Source: Oscillospiraceae bacterium (lineage in GTDB: Bacteria > Bacillota > Clostridia > Oscillospirales > Ruminococcaceae). Taken from it: a stretch of 33,521 bases of DNA. The stretch's first letter is position 1, and every line of letters starts with the position of its first letter. A model generated the notes under the pieces. The model searched no databases. It had not been told where the DNA came from and saw only the letters and a program-made list of their open reading frames with translations. The stretch is taken from positions 1 to 33,521 of the forward strand of contig JAUNJJ010000032.1 in the NCBI GenBank assembly GCA_030533325.1. The letters are read 5' to 3'. Made by a program: the position numbers and the translations under genes. Of the stretch, positions 21,047 to 30,136 are shown piece by piece.

Positions 21047-23359
21047 ATGAACAAACAAGAGAAAATCACAAAAACTACCGGTCAGATTATAAAAGAGAAT
21101 CTTTTTACTCTTTTTAATCTACTGAATCTTCTGATTGCTGTTGCATTAGTAAGTGTTCACGCATGGTCAAATCTGTTCTTTATTCTGGTCATTGCACTGA
21201 ATACAACTATTAGTATTGTACAGGAACTGAAAGCAAAGCAATTGGTGGAAAAGCTTTCCCTGCTTTCCATGCCAAAAGCAGATATTGAGAGAAATGGCAC
21301 TGTCATGCAAGTTGATATTGCAGAGGTTTGTCTGGATGATATTCTGCTCCTGGAAAGCGGAAAACAAATCTGCTCAGACTCTGTTATACAGGAGGGAACA
21401 GTGGAAGTCAATGAATCCCTTCTGACGGGAGAGTCTGACGCTGTCTGCAAAAAAGAGGGTGACTTTCTTCTCTCCGGAAGTTCTGTCATCAGTGGTAAGT
21501 GCCGTGCTAAAGTTGTTCACGTCGGCAGCGAAAACTATGCTTCTCAAATTGTCAGGGAGGCAAAAAAATCCAAAAGCATTCACTCGGAATTAGTACTGTC
21601 TATGCGAAAGGTCACCAGATTAACCGGTTTTCTGATTATTCCGCTGGGTATACTTCTCTTTATTCAGGCTTTGCTTTTTCGTGACAATGACATGTACAGC
21701 GCTGTTGTTACAACCTCTGCAGGACTGCTCGGTATGCTGCCTAAAGGACTTTACCTTTTAATCAGTATTGGTCTGGCTGCTGGTATTGTATCACTTTCCA
21801 GGAAAAATGTACTGGTACAGGACTTGTATTCGCTGGAAAATCTGGCTCATGTTGATGTGCTTTGTCTGGATAAAACCGGTACGCTTACAGAGGGAAAAAT
21901 GCAGGTGGAAGATGTTGTTCTCTTTCCAGGCGTTTCCGAGGATACGGTACTGCGGCTGATAGGCAGCTTTCTCAGACATACTGCTGATAATAATGCAACG
22001 TTTCAGGCATTGAATCGTCATTTCGCCCTTTCAGATGCCTGCCAGCCCGTGCAAAGTATTCCTTTTTCCTCTGACCGAAAATGGAGTGCAATGGAATTTT
22101 CAGATACAGGAACATTTGTCATTGGCGCACCGGAACGACTGTGTCCTGCAGAATTGCCGGAAAAAATTGAAGCACATATGCAGGCTGGAAAACGGATTAT
22201 TCTGGCTGGTATTACCGAAGATCAGGTAGACAAAGTAAATCCGCTACCGAAAATGCAGCTGCTGGCGGCCATTGTAATTGTAGATCCTATTCGAAAAAAC
22301 GCTTCTGCGGCAATAGATTATTTTCGCAGTGAGGGTGTGGAAGTTAAAATCATTTCCGGTGACAATCCGGTAACGGTTTCAGCCATTGCAGAACAGGCCG
22401 GAGTACCGGAAGCTGGAAAATTTATAGACTTGAGCACGGTCAATGACGAGGAGCTGGATCAGATTGCAGAAGAATATTCTGTATTTGGGCGTGTTACACC
22501 GGTGCAAAAGCGATTGCTGGTAAAAGCTCTTCACAGAAAAAAACATACGGTTGCAATGACCGGAGATGGTGTCAACGATCTGCTTGCTCTGAAAGAAGCA
22601 GATTGCAGTATAGCTGTTGGACAGGGGAGCGACGCCGCAAGACAGGTAGCACAGCTGGTATTACTGGATTCAGACTTTTCAGTATTGCGTGATGTTTTGA
22701 TGCAGGGACGCCGTGTGGTCAATAACATTACCAGATCTGCCGGAGTTTTCTTTATTAAAACCATTTACTCCGTTATTCTTTGTCTGATCTGTATAATAAC
22801 CAACACGCCATTTCCATTTGTGCCCGTTCAGATTACACTTATTGACCTGATTATTGAAGGCTATCCGTCTTTCTTTGCCTCTTTTGAACCAAACACCGGA
22901 AAAGTTACTTTTCGTTTTCTGCCGGAGGCCATTCGTAGGGCCGCACCAAATGCTATTTCGATTGCTGTCTGCTTTGTATTGTATCTCATTTTAAATTATT
23001 TAGGTATCATAGGCGCCGGCGGCGAAAATACACAGGCAAATGCATTGCTCTTCCTGACTATTGGTACAGTCGGTATTATGGGCGTTTTTAAAATGTGCAG
23101 GCCTTTTAATAAGCTTCGCTCGTTTCTTTTGGCTACAACGGCAATTGGTTTCTATGCAGTCGTGTCACTTTGTCTGTTTTTGAAAAATCACATACTGGAA
23201 TATGATATTCTGAAAATGGCAGTACCGGACAGTTCAACACTGCTGATATTTCTTATCTTTACTATTGTCAGCATTGCAGCAGAACGTATTTTTGCATTAA
23301 CTGTTTTTAAAGAACAACATGGGGATGAGACACTCTTAAAATATAACTTTCATCATTGA
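21047..23359 (+). CDS. Cation-transporting P-type ATPase (CtpE/YoaB-like, P2 class)
   Basis: 770-residue ion pump using an Asp-phosphate intermediate. Seen: the TGES dephosphorylation loop (127-130), DKTGT with Asp275, and the hinge TGDGVNDLLALKEADCSIAVGQGSDAARQ near 505-540, with about ten membrane helices in the P2 pattern. No N-terminal heavy-metal-binding domain and no CPC motif are present, so it is not a P1B copper/zinc pump. The sequence most resembles the CtpE/YoaB type linked to Ca2+ or Mn2+. The helix-4 motif reads MLPKGLYLL, with Lys where P2 pumps usually carry Glu (PEGL), so cation binding may differ. A kinase/regulator pair follows with its own promoter overlapping the stop codon. 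Confidence 0.85.
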   Translation: MNKQEKITKTTGQIIKENLFTLFNLLNLLIAVALVSVHAWSNLFFILVIALNTTISIVQELKAKQLVEKLSLLSMPKADIERNGTVMQVDIAEVCLDDILLLESGKQICSDSVIQEGTVEVNESLLTGESDAVCKKEGDFLLSGSSVISGKCRAKVVHVGSENYASQIVREAKKSKSIHSELVLSMRKVTRLTGFLIIPLGILLFIQALLFRDNDMYSAVVTTSAGLLGMLPKGLYLLISIGLAAGIVSLSRKNVLVQDLYSLENLAHVDVLCLDKTGTLTEGKMQVEDVVLFPGVSEDTVLRLIGSFLRHTADNNATFQALNRHFALSDACQPVQSIPFSSDRKWSAMEFSDTGTFVIGAPERLCPAELPEKIEAHMQAGKRIILAGITEDQVDKVNPLPKMQLLAAIVIVDPIRKNASAAIDYFRSEGVEVKIISGDNPVTVSAIAEQAGVPEAGKFIDLSTVNDEELDQIAEEYSVFGRVTPVQKRLLVKALHRKKHTVAMTGDGVNDLLALKEADCSIAVGQGSDAARQVAQLVLLDSDFSVLRDVLMQGRRVVNNITRSAGVFFIKTIYSVILCLICIITNTPFPFVPVQITLIDLIIEGYPSFFASFEPNTGKVTFRFLPEAIRRAAPNAISIAVCFVLYLILNYLGIIGAGGENTQANALLFLTIGTVGIMGVFKMCRPFNKLRSFLLATTAIGFYAVVSLCLFLKNHILEYDILKMAVPDSSTLLIFLIFTIVSIAAERIFALTVFKEQHGDETLLKYNFHH

Positions 23360-23384
23360 CGGGAAAAAATTAGTATGATATAAT
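23356..23384 (+). promoter_or_regulatory. Extended sigma-A promoter of the two-component operon
   Basis: TTGACG and TATAAT are separated by 17 bases, with an extended TGATATAAT. The -35 box overlaps the TGA stop of the ATPase gene. This allows the kinase/regulator pair to be transcribed separately from the pump, although no terminator separates them. Confidence 0.75.
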
Positions 23385-23421
23385 GAATATGGAACTTTAT
23401 GTGAAATGAGCTGATACTGCC

Positions 23422-24879
23422 GTGAAAATCAAAAAACGTTTGTTTATTTCAAATATTCTGATGCTGATAATTCCGGCTATGGTAAGTATATTAATGATTT
23501 TAGGGTCACTGCTGCTGTTTATGAATGTAATCTACAAACAGCTTATGGACGAAATCCTGGAGGAAAATAAGCTTGAATATATTCACAGAATTCTCGTGGA
23601 ACAGTCAAAAAAATTTCTTGACAGTGATGAAGAGGTAACAGATTCTGCACAATACCATGCTGTTGAGAAGTATCTCATATCTCATAAAATGAAGCTGGAG
23701 ATTTACAACGATACAGAGATTTTCTGTACCATAGGAAGCGGCAATGACAGTGAAACAGAGGCTGTGCTTTTTTCTGCAATGGAAAGCTTAGGTGGTGAAG
23801 GCATTATTTCAATTGACGGAAGCTGCCTTTACGGAGAGAAAATTCTGGTGAATGGTGGAACATATCATGTTCTGATTTATAGTAACAGTGATATGCGGGA
23901 AAGCCAGTTAAATGAATTGCTGGTAAAAAATATCCTTGTGATTCTTTGCGTTATGATTATCGCTGCGGTAATTGTCACAAACCGCTTTCTTACAAAGTTT
24001 ATTTTCAGAAAAATAGAAGCCCCGCTGGATATTCTCACGGATGGTGTTCACCAGATTCGTGACGGAAATCTGGATTATCGTATTACATACAGCGGAAAGG
24101 ATGAGTTTCAGACTGTCTGCGAGGCCTTTAACGATATGGCAGCAAGATTAAAGGAATCCGTGGAGATAACACAGAAAAATGATCAGAACCGAAAAGAACT
24201 GATTGCAGGAATTTCTCATGACCTGAGAACTCCGCTGACTTCTATTAAGGCATATATCGAGGGACTGCTGGAGGGTGTTGCGGCAACACCGCAGATGCAG
24301 CAGAAATACATGAAAACCATTCTTGCTAAAGCAAATGACATCGACCGTATGGTAGACAAGCTGTTTCTTTTTTCAAAGCTTGATCTTGGTAATTGTCCTT
24401 TTTACCCGGAGAAGCTTAACATAGGACAGGAAATCCTCTCCGTAATCACATCAAATGAAAAGGAATACCGGGAAAAGGGGATGCAGATTCTTTGCAAAGA
24501 TATTTCGCAGGATATGGAGGTTTATGCTGATCCTGTTCAGCTGCGCAGTGCCATTACAAATATTCTGGAAAACAGTCTGAAGTACAGGGACAGCGAAACA
24601 GTAGCTGTAGAGATTTACTGCGAAGATTCCGCTGAAGATGTAAGTATCATTATTGAGGATAATGGTCCCGGAGTTCCGTCAGAGGCACTGCCGAAACTGT
24701 TTGATGTATTTTACCGCAGTGATCCGTCAAGGAATAATCCAAACAAAGGAAGCGGACTGGGGCTTGCCATTACCGCAAAAATTCTGGAACATTTCGGCGG
24801 TTCGGTTCGTGCGGAAAATTTGCAGCCAAAAGGATTACGAATCATAATGACAATTCCAAAGGAGGAGCAGCATGAATAA
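23422..24879 (+). CDS. Sensor histidine kinase (HAMP-HisKA-HATPase)
   Basis: 485-residue membrane sensor kinase. Two membrane helices (about 12-35 and 170-190) flank an extracytoplasmic sensor of about 130 residues. A HAMP domain (about 192-245) and the H-box AGISHDLRTPLTS (His266) follow. The N-box is NILENSLKYRD, G1 is DNGPGVP, the F-box is LFDVFYRSDPSR and G2 is GSGLGLAI. GTG at 23422 is the apparent start; its ribosome-binding site is weak. The gene overlaps the response regulator by eight bases. The domain order suits OmpR-type partner regulators of envelope or ion stress. Its stimulus is unknown; the adjacent ion pump is a plausible target. Confidence 0.93.
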   Translation: MKIKKRLFISNILMLIIPAMVSILMILGSLLLFMNVIYKQLMDEILEENKLEYIHRILVEQSKKFLDSDEEVTDSAQYHAVEKYLISHKMKLEIYNDTEIFCTIGSGNDSETEAVLFSAMESLGGEGIISIDGSCLYGEKILVNGGTYHVLIYSNSDMRESQLNELLVKNILVILCVMIIAAVIVTNRFLTKFIFRKIEAPLDILTDGVHQIRDGNLDYRITYSGKDEFQTVCEAFNDMAARLKESVEITQKNDQNRKELIAGISHDLRTPLTSIKAYIEGLLEGVAATPQMQQKYMKTILAKANDIDRMVDKLFLFSKLDLGNCPFYPEKLNIGQEILSVITSNEKEYREKGMQILCKDISQDMEVYADPVQLRSAITNILENSLKYRDSETVAVEIYCEDSAEDVSIIIEDNGPGVPSEALPKLFDVFYRSDPSRNNPNKGSGLGLAITAKILEHFGGSVRAENLQPKGLRIIMTIPKEEQHE

Positions 24880-25564
24880 AATTCTGATTATAGAAGATGA
24901 TATTGCTATTGCTGAAATTGAACGGGATTATCTTGAAATCAATGGATTTGAAGTAAAAATTGAAACTGATGGTGCAAGCGGAATGAATACAGCATTAAAG
25001 GGTGGTTTTCAGCTGATTCTGCTTGATCTGATGCTTCCTGAAGTTGATGGTTTCACAGTTTGCCGAAGTTTGCGGGAACATCTGGACATACCTATTCTTA
25101 TGGTAACCGCCAAAAAAGAAGATATTGATAAGATCAGGGGTCTGGGACTTGGTGCGGATGATTACATAGTAAAACCATTTTCGCCTGGAGAACTTGTTGC
25201 AAGAGTGCAGGCGCATATCGCAACCTACAACAGACTGAAAGGCGGTACACAGGAGATTCAGCCGGAAATAACAGTAGGTGCAATTCGTATCAATCCGAAA
25301 TCACATCGTGTATTTGTAAAAGAAAAGGAAATCAGTCTGAAGAACAAGGAGTATGAACTGCTGCTCTTTCTTGTGACAAATGCAGACATGGTTTTTGATA
25401 AGGAGACGCTGTATGAGCGAATCTGGGGCATGGACGCTGTAGGAGATAATGCAACAGTGGCAGTTCATATTAACAGGCTTCGTGAAAAAATCGAGGACGA
25501 TCCTTCCAGACCGCACTATATTGAAACAGTGTGGGGTGCAGGATATCGTTTCAGATGCAGCTGA
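24872..25564 (+). CDS. OmpR/PhoB-family response regulator
   Basis: 230-residue DNA-binding regulator, cognate to the kinase before it. The receiver domain occupies about 1-115, with acidic pocket EDD (8-10), phospho-acceptor Asp52 in LLDLMLPE, conserved Thr in MVTAKK and Lys101 in VKPFSPGEL. The C-terminal winged helix of the Trans_reg_C type spans about 130-228 (for example SLKNKEYELLLFL and VAVHINRLREKIEDDP). AAAGGAGGAG lies before the ATG inside the kinase gene end, so translation is probably coupled. No terminator is evident in the ~195 bases that follow. Confidence 0.95.
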   Translation: MNKILIIEDDIAIAEIERDYLEINGFEVKIETDGASGMNTALKGGFQLILLDLMLPEVDGFTVCRSLREHLDIPILMVTAKKEDIDKIRGLGLGADDYIVKPFSPGELVARVQAHIATYNRLKGGTQEIQPEITVGAIRINPKSHRVFVKEKEISLKNKEYELLLFLVTNADMVFDKETLYERIWGMDAVGDNATVAVHINRLREKIEDDPSRPHYIETVWGAGYRFRCS

Positions 25565-25759
25565 AGAACTTGTGTATGGATGAAAAATCAGGAATTGAAA
25601 AAAGCAAACGAATAAAATGTCAGATGTGACAAATCATAAAGAAATAATCTGTGCATATAATAGAATTTATCTGACTAATATAGAGATTTAGATTCTTTTG
25701 CCGATAATATTATATGGTAAGTGTACAGACCGGATATGATAGAAAGAAGGTTAATTTCG

Positions 25760-26938
25760 ATGGACAAAAAGGCAATGTACAAATTAAGCTACGGGCTCTT
25801 CGTTCTTACAGCAAAAGAAGGAGAAAAGGACAACGGGTGCATTATCAATACGGCGATACAGGCTGCATCTGCACCTAATCAGATGAGTATCTGTGTAAGC
25901 AAGTCCAATTTTACTCATGATATGATTATGAGAACAGGAGCGTTTAATGTTTCTGTTATCAGCCAGAAAGCTTCATTTGATTTATTCAAGCATTTTGGTT
26001 TTCAGTCGGGAAGTGAAACGGACAAGTTTTCAGATTTTACTGCCTGCAGCAGAGGGCAGAACGGTATTCTGTATATCACTGAAGGAACCAATGCCTTTAT
26101 TTCTGTAAAGGTTGAAAAGACTGAGGATTTGGGTTCGCACACGATGTTCATCGGTGAAATCACTGATATGGAAGTGCTGAGTGAAGATTCTTCAGCAACA
26201 TATGATTATTACCAGAAAAATATCAAACCGAAACCACAGAAGGTCGGAACAACAGAAGAAGGCAAGACCATCTGGAGATGTACAATATGCGGCTACGAAT
26301 ATGTCGGAGAAGAAATTCCGGAAGACTTTATCTGCCCGCTTTGTAAGCATCCGGCATCGGATTTTGAAAAAGTAATTATAAAAACGGAGGAAAAAACTAT
26401 GTCAAACAAGTACGCAGGAACAAAAACAGAAAAGAATCTCTGGGAAGCATTTGCAGGTGAATCACAGGCAAGAAACAAATACACATATTTTGCTTCTGTT
26501 GCTAAGAAAGCTGGTTATGAACAGATAGCTGCTCTCTTCCTTCAGACTGCAGAAAATGAAAAGGAACACGCAAAGCTGTGGTTCAAAGCTCTTGGAGAAC
26601 TCGGTGATACACCGGCAAATCTTCTTCATGCTGCTGAAGGTGAAAATGCTGAATGGACAGACATGTATGAACGTATGGCAAAGGATGCTGAAGAAGAAGG
26701 CTTTACTGAACTGGCAGCTCAGTTCAGAGGTGTCGGAGCTATTGAAAAGATGCATGAGGAAAGATACCGTGCACTTCTTAAGAACGTTGAAGCAATGGAA
26801 GTATTTAAGAAGAGCGGTATTACAATGTGGGAATGCCGTAACTGCGGTCACGTTGTAGTTGGTCTTGAAGCTCCGGAAGTTTGTCCTGTATGTAATCATC
26901 CTCAGGCATATTTTGAAGTTCGTAAAGAAAATTATTAA
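25760..26938 (+). CDS. Flavin reductase-rubredoxin-rubrerythrin fusion (Hrb-Rbr)
   Basis: 392-residue anaerobic peroxide/oxygen-detoxifying fusion. ATG at 25760 is chosen, with AAGAAGG upstream. Residues about 1-160 are an FMN-binding flavin reductase domain. Residues 170-205 are a rubredoxin with [10 protein letters not shown] and [14 protein letters not shown] (Cys174, 177, 192, 195). Together these match high-molecular-weight rubredoxin (Hrb). From residue 214 a complete rubrerythrin follows: diiron helices with [20 protein letters not shown] and [11 protein letters not shown], and a C-terminal rubredoxin-like knuckle (CRNCGH, CPVCNHP). Electrons could pass from NAD(P)H through FMN and two rubredoxin iron sites to the diiron site within one chain. 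The linker is encoded by an intact Shine-Dalgarno and ATG, so free rubrerythrin is probably also made. Confidence 0.9.
   Translation: MDKKAMYKLSYGLFVLTAKEGEKDNGCIINTAIQAASAPNQMSICVSKSNFTHDMIMRTGAFNVSVISQKASFDLFKHFGFQSGSETDKFSDFTACSRGQNGILYITEGTNAFISVKVEKTEDLGSHTMFIGEITDMEVLSEDSSATYDYYQKNIKPKPQKVGTTEEGKTIWRCTICGYEYVGEEIPEDFICPLCKHPASDFEKVIIKTEEKTMSNKYAGTKTEKNLWEAFAGESQARNKYTYFASVAKKAGYEQIAALFLQTAENEKEHAKLWFKALGELGDTPANLLHAAEGENAEWTDMYERMAKDAEEEGFTELAAQFRGVGAIEKMHEERYRALLKNVEAMEVFKKSGITMWECRNCGHVVVGLEAPEVCPVCNHPQAYFEVRKENY
26386..26401 (+). promoter_or_regulatory. Internal ribosome-binding site and start codon for free rubrerythrin
   Basis: GGAGG lies exactly eight bases before an in-frame ATG that begins [18 protein letters not shown], the usual N-terminus of stand-alone rubrerythrins. 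The site encodes the linker between the rubredoxin and rubrerythrin parts (IKTEEKT). This looks like a former intergenic region read through after loss of the upstream stop codon. Confidence 0.75.
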
Positions 26939-26968
26939 GGATAAGAACTGTATTTTCGTATAGAAAAA

Positions 26969-27017
26969 CAAAAACACCCTGGCAGAGCTTTTACAGGCTT
27001 TGTCAGGGTGCTTTTGT
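26969..27017 (+). terminator. Intrinsic terminator of the Hrb-Rbr gene
   Basis: ACACCCTGGCAGAGC and GGCTTTGTCAGGGTG form a long stem (with G-T and mismatched positions), followed by CTTTTG and a T-rich tail. Confidence 0.85.
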
Positions 27018-27101
27018 TTCTATAATCAAATTTCTTTTTGTTAAACGGAAAATATAACGTTTTTTATTATTGTTAGGAAATTTGTAAAACTTTTTATTGA
27101 C

Positions 27102-27128
27102 TTGACACTTGTATTGTGGTAATATAAG
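27102..27128 (+). promoter_or_regulatory. Probable promoter of the sigma-region-4-like gene
   Basis: TTGACA is followed after 15 bases by TATAAG. An overlapping TTGACT five bases upstream gives a 20-base spacer to the same -10 box. Neither spacing is ideal, so use is plausible but not certain. About 105 bases of AT-rich leader follow. Confidence 0.45.
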
Positions 27129-27234
27129 TATATCAGAAGAATTAAAAAAATGAAAGTTTCAGGACCATTTTAGCTTTTATAAAAGAACAATGTGATTTTT
27201 GACAATAATTATAACACAAAAGGAAAGTGCATGT

Positions 27235-29085
27235 ATGTATAATTCAATCGATAAAACTATGGTTACGTACGAGGAAGGTGTTTTATTATATTATCTTTAT
27301 CGTTATTCTTTGGAGTATCCTCAAAGAAATGTCGATGCAGAGATTAGTAGTCAATTTAAAAATTATATAATGATTTCAGGAGTAAAACCTATTTGCAGAA
27401 CATTGTATTTAGATTATGCAAAAATGAAAATAAAAGAAATAGGGAGGTTTTTCAGTAATAACTACGTTCCTGAAAGCACTACACTGGACGAATTTCAGAT
27501 TACGCTTTATCAGAAATTTGAAAAAAAATCATTTATAGAGTTAAGTTATCGTTTTAGACATACAATGAGTTTGTACACGGAAAAAGATAACAAAGGAAAG
27601 AGTTTTTTTAGTGTATATAACCTGTATTCATTGGATATGGATTTTCTGAAAACAAAAATTGAAGATTGTAATCTTTCGAAAGCATGTAACAGATTCATTT
27701 CGACATACTCCATAAAAGATATCTTTGATTTGTTGTGCTTATCAAGGGAGAGTATAGATTCAATCAAGTATATGAGGAGAATATACCGTGAGGAGATAGT
27801 AAATTTAGTTCTGTCGTTCAAAAAACAGAAGGATGACAGCATATTAACTGATGTTAGAGAGAAACCTGATTTTCATGATTTTTTCAGACAGCATTCAGAG
27901 CAGTTGCTTAACGGAGATTTTAATACTGTAAACAGTGCAGTTCATTCAGGCATCGTAAAATATCATTTGATTAAGTATAAACAGGCGTATGAATTACTGG
28001 GCAAAGAATTAGTAGCCGAATGCAATGAAAATCCTGTATATATTTGCAATATAATCAACTCTTTTAACATATGGTCTTACGATACATTACTTATTATGGA
28101 ACGCAGAAAAAAACTTGAAGATCATTTCAGAAAATTCTGTCCTACAAAAAAGAATAACAAATTCATTTATTATGCGTATGCGTTTGCTGACAATGAAAAG
28201 CAGTTTAATTTATTGTGCTCTTTTTATGAAAATAAAGATGATTGTTTGTCAAACGTCAGCAGGTCATTTGATTATTCTGACAAAAAAAATTATTTGCTAA
28301 TGCTGGAATTTGCTGAATGGTGCGGGTTTTCTCTGGAAGAGGACATAGAAGGAACATTTAGTTATTACTCTTACTACGGAAAACGAGGACGGATACTTGA
28401 GTTACGCTCACAGGGGGTTAAGCTGGATGAGATATGTGAAGAATATTTTTTGACGCATAATGAGATAAAACATATAGAACAGCAAGCAAAGTACATGCTA
28501 AGTAAGAATATATCAAAGAGCAGATTATTATACAAACTGATTGCTGAATTAAACGGGAAAAAGTTTGTTACCAAAGAGGATATAAAAATTTATGATAAAG
28601 ATCATGCGGATATCCTTTTTTATTTACTTAAAAAAATAAAAACCGATTATTATGAATACATTTCGCAAAATGATATGCTTTTATTCAGCAAAAAAATTAC
28701 CTCAAAAACCCTTGGTTCCATGATTAAAAATCTGCCCTGCATATTTTCAGAGAGTCAGATAAGAGATGAAATTTCCGGGATGCTGGGCGATGATGCAGAA
28801 TTAGTGTCAGTCATAGAGAAGATTATGGTAAAGGATTATATTTTTCATGATGGGTATTATTTCAGTAAAAAGACTGCAAACAGCGATTTGATTTCAGGCA
28901 TAGTCAGAATGTATTTTCCTGATGGAATCAGAATATATAAAGGTGAGGATTTGTCAAGGTTCAGATCTGTAATGTCACGGATATATGGCTCTGATAACTG
29001 GGAAGGCCAAAGTAATCATAATCTGTCAAACAAACTGAGAAAAATACTTACTGCGATTGACAAGGGAATATATATTCCAAAATAA
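27235..29085 (+). CDS. Large unrecognised protein with sigma-region-4-like HTH
   Basis: 616 residues; I do not recognise the family as a whole. ATG at 27235 is chosen for AAAGGAAA eight bases upstream. No signal peptide or membrane helix is seen; the first ~380 residues are helical and rich in Tyr, Lys, Phe and Ser. Residues about 381-425 (GKRGRILELRSQGVKLDEIC..HNEIKHIEQQA) match the helix-turn-helix of sigma-70 region 4. The C-terminal ~190 residues look like tandem winged-helix modules of the RNAP-delta/HARE kind, ending LRKILTAIDKGIYIPK. This suggests DNA binding or a transcription-linked role. The gene is visibly more A+T-rich than prfC, argS or dtd, stands alone, and marks the start of the accessory-looking part of the window, so recent transfer is likely. 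Confidence 0.6.
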   Translation: MYNSIDKTMVTYEEGVLLYYLYRYSLEYPQRNVDAEISSQFKNYIMISGVKPICRTLYLDYAKMKIKEIGRFFSNNYVPESTTLDEFQITLYQKFEKKSFIELSYRFRHTMSLYTEKDNKGKSFFSVYNLYSLDMDFLKTKIEDCNLSKACNRFISTYSIKDIFDLLCLSRESIDSIKYMRRIYREEIVNLVLSFKKQKDDSILTDVREKPDFHDFFRQHSEQLLNGDFNTVNSAVHSGIVKYHLIKYKQAYELLGKELVAECNENPVYICNIINSFNIWSYDTLLIMERRKKLEDHFRKFCPTKKNNKFIYYAYAFADNEKQFNLLCSFYENKDDCLSNVSRSFDYSDKKNYLLMLEFAEWCGFSLEEDIEGTFSYYSYYGKRGRILELRSQGVKLDEICEEYFLTHNEIKHIEQQAKYMLSKNISKSRLLYKLIAELNGKKFVTKEDIKIYDKDHADILFYLLKKIKTDYYEYISQNDMLLFSKKITSKTLGSMIKNLPCIFSESQIRDEISGMLGDDAELVSVIEKIMVKDYIFHDGYYFSKKTANSDLISGIVRMYFPDGIRIYKGEDLSRFRSVMSRIYGSDNWEGQSNHNLSNKLRKILTAIDKGIYIPK

Positions 29086-29189
29086 GGTTGTTTCGTGATT
29101 TAGCAAATAAAATCCTGGATTATAGTAATATAGTGTGAAAAAATGTAAACTGAAATTATAAATAAAAAAATATTTTTTGTTTTCTATAA

Positions 29190-29218
29190 TTGACTGACCG
29201 TGAAAAATATGTTAATAT
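29190..29218 (+). promoter_or_regulatory. Sigma-A promoter of the SprA-related gene
   Basis: TTGACT and TAATAT are separated by 17 bases, about 70 bases before the start codon. Confidence 0.65.
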
Positions 29219-29287
29219 ATAAATAGATATAACAACACAGAGCTTTGAAGCTACTAACGGGAATATTTCAGAAAAGGGGGTAATCTT

Positions 29288-29842
29288 ATGCCAGTAACAC
29301 CGGTAGGTTCAGCAGCTTCAGTTTTCGGTGCTGAAAAAGTTTCAAAATCTCCGGAACAGCAGCTTAATGAGTACAGAAGTGAGCGTGAAGAGCTGAAAAA
29401 ACAGCTTTCATACGACGATTCACCAAATCTCCGAAATAAGCTGGACACACTTGACAAGCGCATCGAAAACCTTGAGAAGCGTACAAAAGGCAAGGAAGAA
29501 TGCGAGACATGCAAAAACCGCAAGTATCAGGACGGCTCAGATGATCCGGGAGTATCTTTCAAGACACCGTCAAACATCGCACCTGAGGAGGCGGCAGCCA
29601 GAGTGCGCGGTCATGAAAATGAACATGTGTACAGAAACCGTGCGAAGGCTGAAAGGGAAGGCAAAGAGATTGTGTCCCAGACAGTTACTTTAAAAACATC
29701 TGTATGTCCGGAATGCGGAACGCCTTATGTGTCAGGTGGTCAGACGGATACGGTAACAAGAACAAAACAGGATAAGCGGTTCAGTGTTGGTCTCCCTGAT
29801 GATTCAGAAATTACAGGTAAATATCTGAATGTTTCGGCATAA
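29288..29842 (+). CDS. SprA-related putative metalloprotease
   Basis: 184-residue protein of the SprA-related family, annotated elsewhere as having a metalloprotease-like catalytic domain. Residues about 23-66 form a coiled coil (Glu/Lys/Leu-rich). Two Cys pairs, C72xxC75 and C140xxC143 (CPECG), suggest a zinc site. The conserved segment NIAPEEAAARVRGHENEH contains HENEH (109-113), an HExxH zinc-protease motif, followed by EIVSQTVTLKTSVCPECG, which is typical of the family. The start ATG has a GGGGG-type ribosome-binding site. No signal peptide. Protease activity has not to my knowledge been shown for the family. It is followed by a strong terminator and stands alone. Confidence 0.8.
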   Translation: MPVTPVGSAASVFGAEKVSKSPEQQLNEYRSEREELKKQLSYDDSPNLRNKLDTLDKRIENLEKRTKGKEECETCKNRKYQDGSDDPGVSFKTPSNIAPEEAAARVRGHENEHVYRNRAKAEREGKEIVSQTVTLKTSVCPECGTPYVSGGQTDTVTRTKQDKRFSVGLPDDSEITGKYLNVSA

Positions 29843-29870
29843 CTTTTTTACACAGAGTAAATATTCAACT

Positions 29871-29913
29871 AAAAACCACAGATTTCAGGTTGCCCGGAAG
29901 GTCTGTGGTTTTG
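29871..29913 (+). terminator. Intrinsic terminator of the SprA-related gene
   Basis: AAAACCACAGA and TCTGTGGTTTT form a perfect 11-bp stem around a 19-base loop, beginning about 30 bases after the stop codon. Confidence 0.82.
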
Positions 29914-29957
29914 CTGTATTATTTGTGTACTGCTTATATCGTCAGGCTTGTTAGTAA

Positions 29958-30075
29958 GTTCGGGAATATGACTTCCCTTCAAGACGGGTTGAGGGACATT
30001 CCATTGAATGGATTGAACCGGAACTTGTATTTAAAGAGCCGCCTGAGAAAGTGCAGGCGAATGAAGGAAGTTTGA
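29958..30075 (+). pseudogene. Possible coding relic of unknown family
   Basis: One frame, opened by a stop at 29955-29957 and without any start codon, encodes a protein-like stretch including YDFPSRRVEGHSIEWIEPEL and VFKEPPEKVQANEGSL. Its composition looks like real protein rather than random AT-rich translation. There is no promoter or ribosome-binding site and I cannot name the family. It may be the tail of a gene lost on the left. Confidence 0.3.
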
Positions 30076-30089
30076 CAGCATTCCTCAAT

Positions 30090-30125
30090 AAGACGTTCAA
30101 AAGTATCTGTACTTCTGAACGTCTT
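30090..30125. terminator. Hairpin between the relic and the small Lys-rich gene
   Basis: AAGACGTTCA(A)AAGTA and TACTT(C)TGAACGTCTT form a long near-perfect stem. It lies just beyond the stop codon of the small minus-strand gene and could act as its terminator, but a T-run is missing on both sides. Confidence 0.45.
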
Positions 30126-30136
30126 ATGTGTAATTA

